Notes under the pieces: generated by a model
Databases searched by the model: none
What the model saw: only the letters and a program-made list of their open reading frames with translations
What the model was told of the DNA's origin: nothing
Position numbers and translations under genes: made by a program
Source of the DNA: JBBIRG01 sp964410965
Lineage (GTDB): Bacteria; CLD3; SB21; JBBIRG01
NCBI GenBank assembly: GCA_964410965.1
Contig: CAYPIY010000004.1
Coordinates: 124,001-188,000, forward strand
Direction: 5' to 3'
Length of the DNA: 64,000 nt
In this document: one piece after another, positions 9,235-16,277 of the stretch
How positions within the stretch are numbered: the first letter of the stretch is position 1
How the letters are laid out: the number at the start of each line of letters is the position of its first letter

Positions 9235-10749
9235 ATGAAGCCGTTCATAATATTAGTTACCTTCATCGTTTGGGCATGCATACCATGCCAGGGATATGCC
9301 CAGAAAAAAGACCTGAAAGCCGCGCATAAATCCATCGAGGCCGGACATATCGCCTTTGCCGTTGGATCGTATGACGAGGCTGCGGGACAATACGAGGAAG
9401 CCATCCGGCTGGGAGCGGCATGGGACTGGCTGCCTGAACTCATTACTACAGCCAGACACAGAAAAGAACTCGGGGAAATCAAACCGGTCGCGGTTCACAA
9501 AGCCTGCCTGATTTTCGTTACTGAACTTAACGAAGACGGGAAGAAAAGCACTCACAAAGGCGTGAATGATGAAGAGAAAAAGAAGTGGCGTATGTACGCG
9601 GAACTCATGAACAAGATCGTTGAAAGTTTCAGCGAAGGCCGATGGTCGATGACGTTCGATGAAAAGGACGCGGTATCTTCGTACCGGTCGGGCGCGGAAC
9701 TGAATCCGGCGAATCCGGATCATCTGAATCTGGAGGAATTTTTACTTGAAAACGCAAACACCTATGACTCTTACATGACCATCGCACATACGATAAGTCC
9801 CGCGCGCGGCCTGGCGCGGCAGTATCCGCATGTGCACAGCGTACTGTACGGCCCGCACCGCGGTATGCTGGCCGTGAACGCCGGCACCCACGGCTTTGAG
9901 GTCCTGTTTCATGAGTTTTTCCATACCGTCGAATGGGTATCCGGGGGCATTGGCGGGCCGGCGCACGGTTACCGGGATGACATACGCAAAAATTTTCCGG
10001 ACTGGAAAGGAAACAACGAGTTCGATTACTACCGATGGCACTTTCAGACGACCCTGCCTCCGATGGGATGGAAAAAACTCAATCACACCACACGATGGCG
10101 CATGGCGGACGACCGTCCGAAAGAAATCCTTGCTTCCATTAAAACGATTTATGAGAAAATTAGCCTCGCCGACCGCCGGGAAGCGGATTCGCTGGCGAAA
10201 CAGGCGTTCAACCTGAAAAAGAAAGATCCGGACGCGTCGATCGGCCTGTATAAAAAGGCCCTGAATCTGAGCCCGTGCCATGAGGACGCGCTCACGGCGG
10301 TCGTTCAGTATTACCGTAAGAAGGGCGATACCGCCCAGGCCGAAAAATATCTGCTGCGGCTCCGGGCCGACCGCCTGATCACAGGATTTTACCCGGTAAC
10401 GGAGGAAATCCAGTCCTACGGCAAAGTCATCGGACGTTGGTTTCCGGAGGATGTATCGGAATCCGGTGCCGTAAAAGAATGGGATGTTGCCATCAGGACA
10501 CAAGGCGCTTATAATGTGACCCTGTTTTACACCGAAGGATGGAACGCCATCGAAATCGACTGGCTGGCCGTTTACAGCGATGGCAAAGAAATCAACCGCG
10601 ACACGCATAAAGGTTTGAGCGGAAAAAATAAAGAGAATATCACCTATCGGATCGAGGCTCCGGCCGGTACATGCACTATCAAGGCATTCGTCCGGGGCAA
10701 AGGCGGATTCGATTCCAGCGGTATTGTTCTTTTAAAACCAGCTGATTAA
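9235..10749 (+). CDS. Secreted HExxH (zincin-like) protein with TPR segments
   Basis: 504 residues after GAAAGGAGAAC. A signal peptide with cleavage near GYAQ is present. Residues 28-65 and about 320-375 look like TPR helices (HIAFAVGSYDEAAGQYEEAI; KKDPDASIGLYKKALNLSP). Between them is H-E-F-F-H at residues 226-230 in LFHEFFHTVEW, a canonical HExxH zinc-protease motif with acidic and aromatic residues after it (GGPAHGYRDD). The C-terminal 120 residues look like a beta-sandwich. I infer a periplasmic or extracellular metallopeptidase of unknown substrate; the third zinc ligand is not certain. It follows the VWA gene by 41 bases and may share its transcript. Confidence 0.7.
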   Translation: MKPFIILVTFIVWACIPCQGYAQKKDLKAAHKSIEAGHIAFAVGSYDEAAGQYEEAIRLGAAWDWLPELITTARHRKELGEIKPVAVHKACLIFVTELNEDGKKSTHKGVNDEEKKKWRMYAELMNKIVESFSEGRWSMTFDEKDAVSSYRSGAELNPANPDHLNLEEFLLENANTYDSYMTIAHTISPARGLARQYPHVHSVLYGPHRGMLAVNAGTHGFEVLFHEFFHTVEWVSGGIGGPAHGYRDDIRKNFPDWKGNNEFDYYRWHFQTTLPPMGWKKLNHTTRWRMADDRPKEILASIKTIYEKISLADRREADSLAKQAFNLKKKDPDASIGLYKKALNLSPCHEDALTAVVQYYRKKGDTAQAEKYLLRLRADRLITGFYPVTEEIQSYGKVIGRWFPEDVSESGAVKEWDVAIRTQGAYNVTLFYTEGWNAIEIDWLAVYSDGKEINRDTHKGLSGKNKENITYRIEAPAGTCTIKAFVRGKGGFDSSGIVLLKPAD

Positions 10750-10833
10750 TCGCTAAACTGCATGCTGTTTTTCAGGATATCATGCATTTCCCCGCCCTCA
10801 TGGCACTGGCAGATATGGCCGGATGTTTGTGTA

Positions 10834-11358
10834 TCAGGGCTTTCCGGTTTCAATAAATTTTTTCAGCCGGTTTAACTGATTGTTCAACACCAGATCCACC
10901 GGTGCAGCCCATTTCTGTAATCCGCCGGGAGCGTACCCTCCGGCTCCGTATGTCATTTCAACTGCCGTGCCGTTCTCCGCGCCATATAATAAAAATGTAA
11001 GGCTGCCTGTAACCCCAAGCGACTGAAGGGGGCCGAGACCGCCTGTCATACGAAGCATTTTTCCCGGCATCGCAAAGACAATTTCCATATGCCTTACGCT
11101 TCCGCCGTTTCCAAGCTTCTCGCAGAAACATCCATTTGCCTCCGGCTCTAGGGACATGTTGCCGGATCGGCCGGAAAAGGTATGATCCGGATCCCACCAT
11201 TTACCGACATCCTTAACCAGATGCCGCCATACTTTGTTTGAATCCGCCTGTATGCTGATAAACCCCTTTACCGTAAAACCGTAAGAGCTCGTATCCGATA
11301 CTTCCGGATGAACAGAAGCAAACCCTGCAAAAAAAAGTAAGCACGCCATTGTTTTCAT
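10834..11358 (-). CDS. SRPBCC-family protein with signal peptide
   Basis: 174 residues. An N-terminal signal (MACLLFFAGFASVHPE) precedes a START/Bet v1-type fold recognisable from FTVKGFISIQADSNKVWRHLV near the start, VGKWWDPDHTF, the strand HMEIVFAMPGKMLRMTGGLGPLQ and the C-terminal helix PVDLVLNNQLNRLKKFIE. Related proteins (polyketide cyclase/AHSA1-like) bind hydrophobic ligands in a cavity; an exported member is less common. The gene converges with the preceding HExxH gene, and no partner gene is near it. Confidence 0.75.
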   Translation of the reverse strand: MKTMACLLFFAGFASVHPEVSDTSSYGFTVKGFISIQADSNKVWRHLVKDVGKWWDPDHTFSGRSGNMSLEPEANGCFCEKLGNGGSVRHMEIVFAMPGKMLRMTGGLGPLQSLGVTGSLTFLLYGAENGTAVEMTYGAGGYAPGGLQKWAAPVDLVLNNQLNRLKKFIETGKP

Positions 11359-11528
11359 CGCCTGCCTCCGGTTATCTGAATTATTCTTTTGTGTTTAACA
11401 CCTGTCTGTTTTTTTTACATTATGAATGTAGTTATTTACAGGCACCCGGTCAAATATGAAATAGTGATGCACCCGGGTTTGTCAGGTTATAAGTAAAACA
11501 CGGAAAAATAAAATAATTGAAAAATTGC

Positions 11529-11556
11529 TTGCTGAAAAAATATTTTTCAGTATATT
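11529..11556 (+). promoter_or_regulatory. Candidate promoter with palindrome filling the spacer
   Basis: TTGCTG at 11529-11534 and TATATT at 11551-11556 are separated by 16 bases, a sigma70-like layout that would start transcription near 11562. The palindrome CTGAAAAAATATTTTTCAG (11532-11550, 8-bp arms and a 3-base centre) fills the spacer, where a bound repressor would block polymerase. This is read by eye only; other promoter layouts are possible. Confidence 0.45.
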
Positions 11557-11561
11557 GACCG

Positions 11562-11637
11562 CGCATAGATTACCCCCTAATCTATGTAAGCTACGATAGA
11601 ACCCAAGGTAATCCCTCAACCTTGGGTTGTTTTTTTA
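11562..11637 (+). ncRNA. Candidate small RNA with two C-rich hairpin loops
   Basis: About 75 bases between a candidate promoter and a strong terminator. The first hairpin has 9-bp arms, CATAGATTA (11564-11572) and TAATCTATG (11578-11586), around a loop of five C. The second is the terminator hairpin, with loop TAATCCCTCAA. Both loops are C-rich, the feature by which Rsa-type small RNAs pair with G-rich ribosome binding sites. No open frame fits inside it. It might instead be an attenuator leader for the isomerase gene 108 bases downstream. Confidence 0.5.
11600..11637 (+). terminator. Rho-independent terminator
   Basis: Perfect 9-bp stem AACCCAAGG / CCTTGGGTT (11600-11608 and 11620-11628) followed by G and a run of seven T. 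The T run is only on the plus strand, so it terminates rightward transcription from the promoter at 11529. Confidence 0.85.
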
Positions 11638-11744
11638 CGGCCCGTGATTGGTCAGGTCTTTTCAGAACATGTTTGACTTACGGCCTCAAAATCAGTAATT
11701 TCCGTTTGTGATTCATAACCATTCTTACTGGAGATCATGATCCG

Positions 11745-12131
11745 ATGCCACACTGTATCATTGAAATTACAGATAACCTGATGCCCGGGACCGGATGCGC
11801 CGGCCTGATGCGTGATGCGGCTAAAGCCATACATACCCTGGGTTGTTTCAATGCGGATGATATCAAGGTCCGCATCCGCCCCGTTGAATTTTCCTTCTTG
11901 GGAATCCATGAACAGCCGCATTCTTTCGTCGCCGCAGAGATCCAGGTCATGAATAATAAGTCCCCGGAACAGCTTGAGCAGCTGATCGAATCGGTTCATC
12001 AGGTTCTTCTGAATCATTTTCAAGAAACCATCGGGGCGAGCAGCCTTACCACAAAAATTTCATTTCTGGAACCGGCCTTGTACAGACGCTGGTTCAGCTC
12101 GGCGAAAGAAATAACAAATGATGAAAGATGA
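11745..12131 (+). CDS. 5-carboxymethyl-2-hydroxymuconate isomerase family protein (CHMI/HpaF-like)
   Basis: 128 residues. The start gives M-P-H-C-I-I-E, so Pro becomes the N-terminal catalytic base after Met removal, as in the tautomerase superfamily. The pattern IEITDNL, a central SFLG near residue 50, HSFVAAEIQVM and ...SPEQLEQLIESVHQVL follows the CHMI fold, which forms trimers. In E. coli, HpaF isomerises an intermediate of homoprotocatechuate breakdown; no other hpa genes are present here, so the substrate is uncertain. GGAG lies 11 bases before the start. It is preceded by the candidate small RNA. Confidence 0.75.
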   Translation: MPHCIIEITDNLMPGTGCAGLMRDAAKAIHTLGCFNADDIKVRIRPVEFSFLGIHEQPHSFVAAEIQVMNNKSPEQLEQLIESVHQVLLNHFQETIGASSLTTKISFLEPALYRRWFSSAKEITNDER

Positions 12132-12850
12132 AACAGTTCATCTATGAAATCATGAGAACACACGAATAATGTCAGGGTCCTTGTAATGCGCAAACCGGAA
12201 GCTGGCCGGCATGATTTGTTCCGTTTCTTCCTATGCGTTTTCAGGTTATCACTGAAACCGGAATGTTTTCCGGGTTTGAGGTCCATCCGACCTGTTAATA
12301 ACGGGCAAACAACCGGAAAATGTACTGCTTCGTATTAATTCGGATATTTTCTAAGAACAGATACACGCCGCGATCAGGATGAAACTTGAAAGACAATATT
12401 TTTTTACTCCGGCTCAAATTCGTTTAGCAAACGACCTTTTATCTCATGACATCATCAATTTCGGGGCAGGCTGAATACTGACGGGAAATCCGTATGAAAC
12501 CCCGAAAACATGCTCTAATTACCTCAACCCGGAAGTTATGAATTCATTGATGAAGGTAATTTCCCGTCCGGGCCGGTTTACAAGAATCCGGTGTTTTTAT
12601 ATTGATATTCCGGAAAATGAACAGGTTTGCGGCAATTTAGGCCCAATTCGCATGCGGTTTGTTAAAATCAATATTATCAGGTGCCCTAAATGCAAATCCG
12701 TAGTCTGGGCTTAAGTGTATTTCGGCTTGGTGTATTACCGCTTATTGAATTATTTAACCTCTTATCATTTCTATTGTATTTTTTTGCGTTTTTTTTCGTA
12801 TCATATGTTTGATGACAATATTCCCGGAAAACAAAAGATAAACCTGCGCC
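12132..12850. other. Gene-poor 0.7-kb stretch upstream of the LytS-like kinase
   Basis: No intact gene is supportable. The best coding-like signal is a plus-strand frame at 12379-12714 interrupted by one in-frame TGA, listed separately. The last 100 bases are AT-rich with T tracts and probably hold the promoter of the kinase operon, but no clear hexamers stand out. Confidence 0.4.
12379..12714 (+). pseudogene. Open frame interrupted by a single in-frame TGA
   Basis: From ATG 12379 the frame reads 31 codons (KLERQYFFTPAQIRLANDLL onward, ending INFGAG), a TGA at 12472-12474, then 79 further codons to TAA at 12714. The second part includes TCSNYLNPEV, YIDIPENEQVCGNLG and a closing C-P-K-C pair. 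The composition looks protein-like and the Cys pairs suggest a zinc ribbon, but I recognise no family. It could be a gene broken by one mutation, a selenocysteine codon, or chance. No convincing SECIS hairpin was found after the TGA. Confidence 0.25.
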
Positions 12851-13936
12851 GTGGGACGATTAAAAAAACCTGATTCCTATTTCTGGATATTCAATACAAC
12901 AATTTGGCTTGTATTATTCATCCTAGAGGCTGTAGTTACTTTCCTGAATCCGCTCTTCCATCTGGATTTCACCAATTTCATGGCGGTTCTGGCGACGTTC
13001 ATCAGCGGGTTCTTTATCAGCATTTTTCTTTATTACCTTTACAATATCGTTCAGATCGATAAATTATCGATCATCAACCTTGCGCTGATCATCATTATCG
13101 TTTCCTTTTTCATCGGCACGCTCTGGTACTGGATCGACATCCTGCTGAGCCTTTCGATTTACGGCATCACCGATTACAGCCGGACGCTGATCCCGCTGAA
13201 CATCACCAACCGCATCATTTATTATTCCACTCTGATCATCCTGTGGAGCGGGATGTATTTCGTGATCGTGTTCTGGCAGCGCTGGCGCGTGCAGATTGAA
13301 AAGGCCGAGAAAGCCGGACTGCTCGCACAGAGCGCCCAGCTTCAGATGCTGCGGTACCAGATCAATCCCCATTTCCTTTTTAATTCCTTCAGTTCGCTCC
13401 GGGCGCTGATTCGTACCAATCCGCCTCGGGCTGAGGAAATGATCAGCAAACTGTCCGACTTTTTCCGCTATTCCCTGGCCACGCGGAACGAGAAATCCGT
13501 TTCCCTGTTTGAGGAAATCAACGCGATCCGATATTACCTCGATATAGAGAAGACCCGTTTCGGGCCGAAACTAGAATATTCGGTATCGATTGAACCCCTT
13601 GCCGAGGAATACCCTGTCCCCGGATTCATCCTTCATCCTGTCATCGAAAACGCGATCAAATACGGCATGAAAACCAGCGCGATGCCGCTCCGTATAGATA
13701 TCCGCGCCGAGGTGCGGAACGGACGGCTGGCTATCCAGATGAGCAACACCGGCCGCTGGATCAGGCAGGCTGAAACCCCTTCAGAGAACGGTACCGGTAC
13801 CGGCCTGTCGAATGTCCGTAAACGGCTGGAAACCATGTATCCCGAGCACCACTGGTTCGAGATCCGGCCGTCGGACCATTCCGTGAAAGTGTACATCGAA
13901 ATATACAAGGAGATCCCCCCTCATGAACAGCTCTAA
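12851..13936 (+). CDS. LytS/YehU-type sensor histidine kinase
   Basis: 361 residues starting with GTG. Four hydrophobic segments occupy residues 12-145. A short coiled coil leads to the His_kinase (PF06580) core QMLRYQINPHFLFNSF, with the phospho-acceptor His at residue 174, then an HATPase domain with N-box HPVIENAIKYGM and G-box GTGTGLSNVRKRL. The membrane part has no recognised sensor domain. It overlaps the LytTR regulator gene by 14 bases, so the two form a translationally coupled two-component system. The signal sensed is unknown. Confidence 0.92.
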   Translation: MGRLKKPDSYFWIFNTTIWLVLFILEAVVTFLNPLFHLDFTNFMAVLATFISGFFISIFLYYLYNIVQIDKLSIINLALIIIIVSFFIGTLWYWIDILLSLSIYGITDYSRTLIPLNITNRIIYYSTLIILWSGMYFVIVFWQRWRVQIEKAEKAGLLAQSAQLQMLRYQINPHFLFNSFSSLRALIRTNPPRAEEMISKLSDFFRYSLATRNEKSVSLFEEINAIRYYLDIEKTRFGPKLEYSVSIEPLAEEYPVPGFILHPVIENAIKYGMKTSAMPLRIDIRAEVRNGRLAIQMSNTGRWIRQAETPSENGTGTGLSNVRKRLETMYPEHHWFEIRPSDHSVKVYIEIYKEIPPHEQL

Positions 13937-14651
13937 GATCAGGGCGGTTATCATCGACGACGAGGAACTCGCCCGGCAGGATCTGGCGATGCTTCTGAAA
14001 GACTTCCCTTCGATCGAGATCATCGGCGAGGCGGACCATGCCGTCGCGGCTAAAGCGCTGATCGAGAAAACCGATCCCGACCTGATTTTTCTCGACATCC
14101 AGATGCCCGACCAGTCCGGCTTTGAACTGCTGAAGAACATCCGCACCGACGCCGGCATCATTTTCGTCACGGCCTACGACGATTATGCCATCCGCGCGTT
14201 CGAGGTCAACGCGCAGGACTACCTGCTGAAACCGGTGAACAAGGAACGGCTCGCGCTCGCCATTGAGCACCTGACGATGGACGAGATCCCATCCGGCGGT
14301 GATTTCCGTAAATTCGAATACACCGACAACATGTTTATCCAGATGGACAATTCCTATCATCTGATCAAAGTCAGCTCGCTGGTCAAGGTCACGGCCGCGG
14401 GAAATTACACGGAGATTTTCGCCTCCGGGGGAATCAGCGGTCTGGTCTCAAAAACCATGTATGAATGGGAAGCCCGCCTGCCCGAAAACAAATTCTCGCG
14501 AATCCACCGCAACGCAATAGTAAACTTAGATCACGTTGAGCGCCTGGAGGAATGGTTTAATTATTCCTACAAAGTGTTCCTCAAAGGCGTGGACGAGCCT
14601 TTAGTCATGAGCCGCCGTTACGCGACCCGGATGAAGGAAAAACTGGGATAA
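13923..14651 (+). CDS. LytTR-family response regulator
   Basis: 242 residues. A receiver domain (residues 6-120) has Asp12/Asp13, phospho-acceptor Asp58 in LIFLDIQMP, the VTAY Thr and the LLKPV Lys. Residues about 140-240 form a LytTR DNA-binding domain: FIQMDNSYHLIKVSSLVKV, then the FSRIHRNAIVNLDHVERLE signature. It partners the overlapping LytS-like kinase. LytTR regulators bind paired direct repeats upstream of targets, often genes for extracellular products; the repeat-protein genes immediately downstream are candidate targets, by position only. Confidence 0.93.
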   Translation: MNSSKIRAVIIDDEELARQDLAMLLKDFPSIEIIGEADHAVAAKALIEKTDPDLIFLDIQMPDQSGFELLKNIRTDAGIIFVTAYDDYAIRAFEVNAQDYLLKPVNKERLALAIEHLTMDEIPSGGDFRKFEYTDNMFIQMDNSYHLIKVSSLVKVTAAGNYTEIFASGGISGLVSKTMYEWEARLPENKFSRIHRNAIVNLDHVERLEEWFNYSYKVFLKGVDEPLVMSRRYATRMKEKLG

Positions 14652-14670
14652 AGCGGATTCAGATTGATTA

Positions 14671-15411
14671 TCACTTTACATTCGTTTTGTACAGCGTTCC
14701 GGCTGAGATAATGTACAAATGGCCGTCCAGCGCGCAAATCCCCCCGATTTCCGTCCATCCGCTCCCTAAATCGGTGTAATTGCCGTCGGTGGTAGTTTCG
14801 TAAAGATGGCCGGCACTGATGATGTACAGCTTATCGCCAAGCGCGGCCATTCCCCCGACTTCGCTCCATCCGCTGCCAAGATCATTGTAACTGCCCGTGG
14901 TCGTGGTTTCATACAGGTGGTTCGCGCTGACAATATAAAGCTTGCCGCCGAGTGAAGCGATCCCCCCGACTTCCGTCCACCCGCTTCCGAGATCGTTGTA
15001 GCTTCCGGTTGTTGTGGTTTCATAGAGGTGCTGCGCGCTGATGATATAAAGCTTATCGCCAACTGAGGACATACCCGCGCATTCCGACCAGCCGCTGCCG
15101 AGATCGTTATATTTGCCTGTAACCGATGTTTCATAAAGATGCTGGGCGCTGACAATGTACATGTTCCCGCCTATGGCCGCCATTCCACCGATTTCAGACC
15201 ATCCCGAACCAAGATTAGTGTAACTGCCGTCCGTTTTGGTTTCATATAAAACCCCGTCGCTGACAATATACATTTTATTACCGACGGCACACATACCCCC
15301 GGTTTTCGACCATCCGCTCCCGAGACTTGTATAAGTACCCGCCTGAGCGAAAATCATAGCCGGAACCAGGATCAATACCAGACCGGTTAAGCCGAATCTC
15401 AGATTTTTCAT
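14671..15411 (-). CDS. Secreted protein of six near-identical 37-residue repeats
   Basis: 246 residues: a signal peptide (LTGLVLILVPAMIFAQA) and then six tandem 37-residue repeats with the pattern (S/N)Y.(D/N)LGSGW(S/T)E.GGM..LG.(K/N)(L/M)YI(V/I)SA..LYET...G. Nothing lies between repeats and the C-terminus. Six such units with a strand-rich pattern suit a closed six-bladed beta-propeller, similar in design to tachylectin-2 or tectonin lectins, though I cannot claim homology. AAGGAGACGCC precedes the start. It is convergent with the LytTR gene and divergent from another repeat protein. Confidence 0.8.
   Translation of the reverse strand: MKNLRFGLTGLVLILVPAMIFAQAGTYTSLGSGWSKTGGMCAVGNKMYIVSDGVLYETKTDGSYTNLGSGWSEIGGMAAIGGNMYIVSAQHLYETSVTGKYNDLGSGWSECAGMSSVGDKLYIISAQHLYETTTTGSYNDLGSGWTEVGGIASLGGKLYIVSANHLYETTTTGSYNDLGSGWSEVGGMAALGDKLYIISAGHLYETTTDGNYTDLGSGWTEIGGICALDGHLYIISAGTLYKTNVK
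14674..15345 (-). repeat. Tandem 111-bp coding repeats, six copies
   Basis: The six 37-residue repeats correspond to 111-bp tandem DNA repeats. Internal copies are highly similar (LGSGW, LYI(V/I)SA and LYETTT recur almost unchanged), while the first and last copies diverge more. The array is prone to copy-number change by recombination and to mis-assembly from short reads. Confidence 0.85.
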
Positions 15412-15660
15412 GGCGTCTCCTTTTCTTGGTAAATGGTTTCCTGAACAGGAATTTTTTGAATCGCATCGGTACTTATGACAATATAATGTTTTATACCGAA
15501 AGTCAAAACATGTTTTTCACCCCTTCACCGGAAATGGAAATATCTTTTAATATATATAATTTTCATGTCATTTATAATCACCGATTTTGTTTGTTTTTTT
15601 TCGTTGTTTTTTATAAACTGTCGGGAAATAGTAAATTTGCACTAACGAAGAGGTGGCATT

Positions 15661-16158
15661 ATGGTTTTTTTAATTGCGCTCGCGGGAATTTTTTGGAACG
15701 TCATTCTGCCGGAACCGCCAGCTGACGGGGAAAAGTTCCTGGTCAAGCTTTGGAGTACCGAAGGCGGAAACTGGGATACCTGGAACACATCTGTTCCGGA
15801 CGGCATCGCAACGGATATTGATATTCATAACAAGAATATCACGATTTCTTTTAAAAGCGGGGGTTCCGGAAAGGAAAAGTTCTTTGTCAAACTATGGAAC
15901 TCTGAGGGAGGCGGCTGGGACCAGTGGAAAACGGCCCATGCTGAAAGCATTCCAGTCGCCATCGCGGCATCCGGGAACAGCCTCGCGATCCTGTTCCGGT
16001 ATGATCCGGGAAAAAGCGGCAAGTTCCTCGTGAAGCACTGGACAGTGGATGCAACAGGATGGGGCGAATGGAAAACATCCGTTCCCGACGGAAACGCCAT
16101 CAGCGTTACGGTGAGCGGGAATCATTCTTACATCCTTTTCAAATCCGTAAAGGATTAG
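15661..16158 (+). CDS. Small exported or anchored protein with three WG-type beta repeats
   Basis: 165 residues, AGAGGTGG upstream. Residues 1-18 are hydrophobic (signal or anchor). Three repeats of about 47 residues follow, each opening K-F-(L/F)-V-K-(L/H)-W, then a GG.W or TGW turn, W(N/K)T and a closing strand ISF, ILF or ILF at residues about 25, 73 and 121. No catalytic motif is visible. The aromatic turns suggest carbohydrate binding or a small beta-propeller piece, but I know no named family. It is divergent from the six-repeat protein, sharing a 250-base intergenic region, and ends at a clear terminator. Confidence 0.65.
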   Translation: MVFLIALAGIFWNVILPEPPADGEKFLVKLWSTEGGNWDTWNTSVPDGIATDIDIHNKNITISFKSGGSGKEKFFVKLWNSEGGGWDQWKTAHAESIPVAIAASGNSLAILFRYDPGKSGKFLVKHWTVDATGWGEWKTSVPDGNAISVTVSGNHSYILFKSVKD

Positions 16159-16218
16159 CTCCGGAATCTTCCTGTTCATAAATCATTTGTTTCTGTTTCA
16201 TCAGTTCATTATGTTATA

Positions 16219-16252
16219 CAGCCCTTCATCAGGTAAGGGCTGTCTGTTTTTA
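16219..16252 (+). terminator. Rho-independent terminator
   Basis: 8-bp stem CAGCCCTT / AAGGGCTG (16219-16226 and 16235-16242) with an 8-base loop, then TCTGTTTTTA. It closes the three-repeat protein gene and lies just before the next start codon at 16278. Confidence 0.8.
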
Positions 16253-16277
16253 ATGATGAAATCAACTTAAGAGGCTC

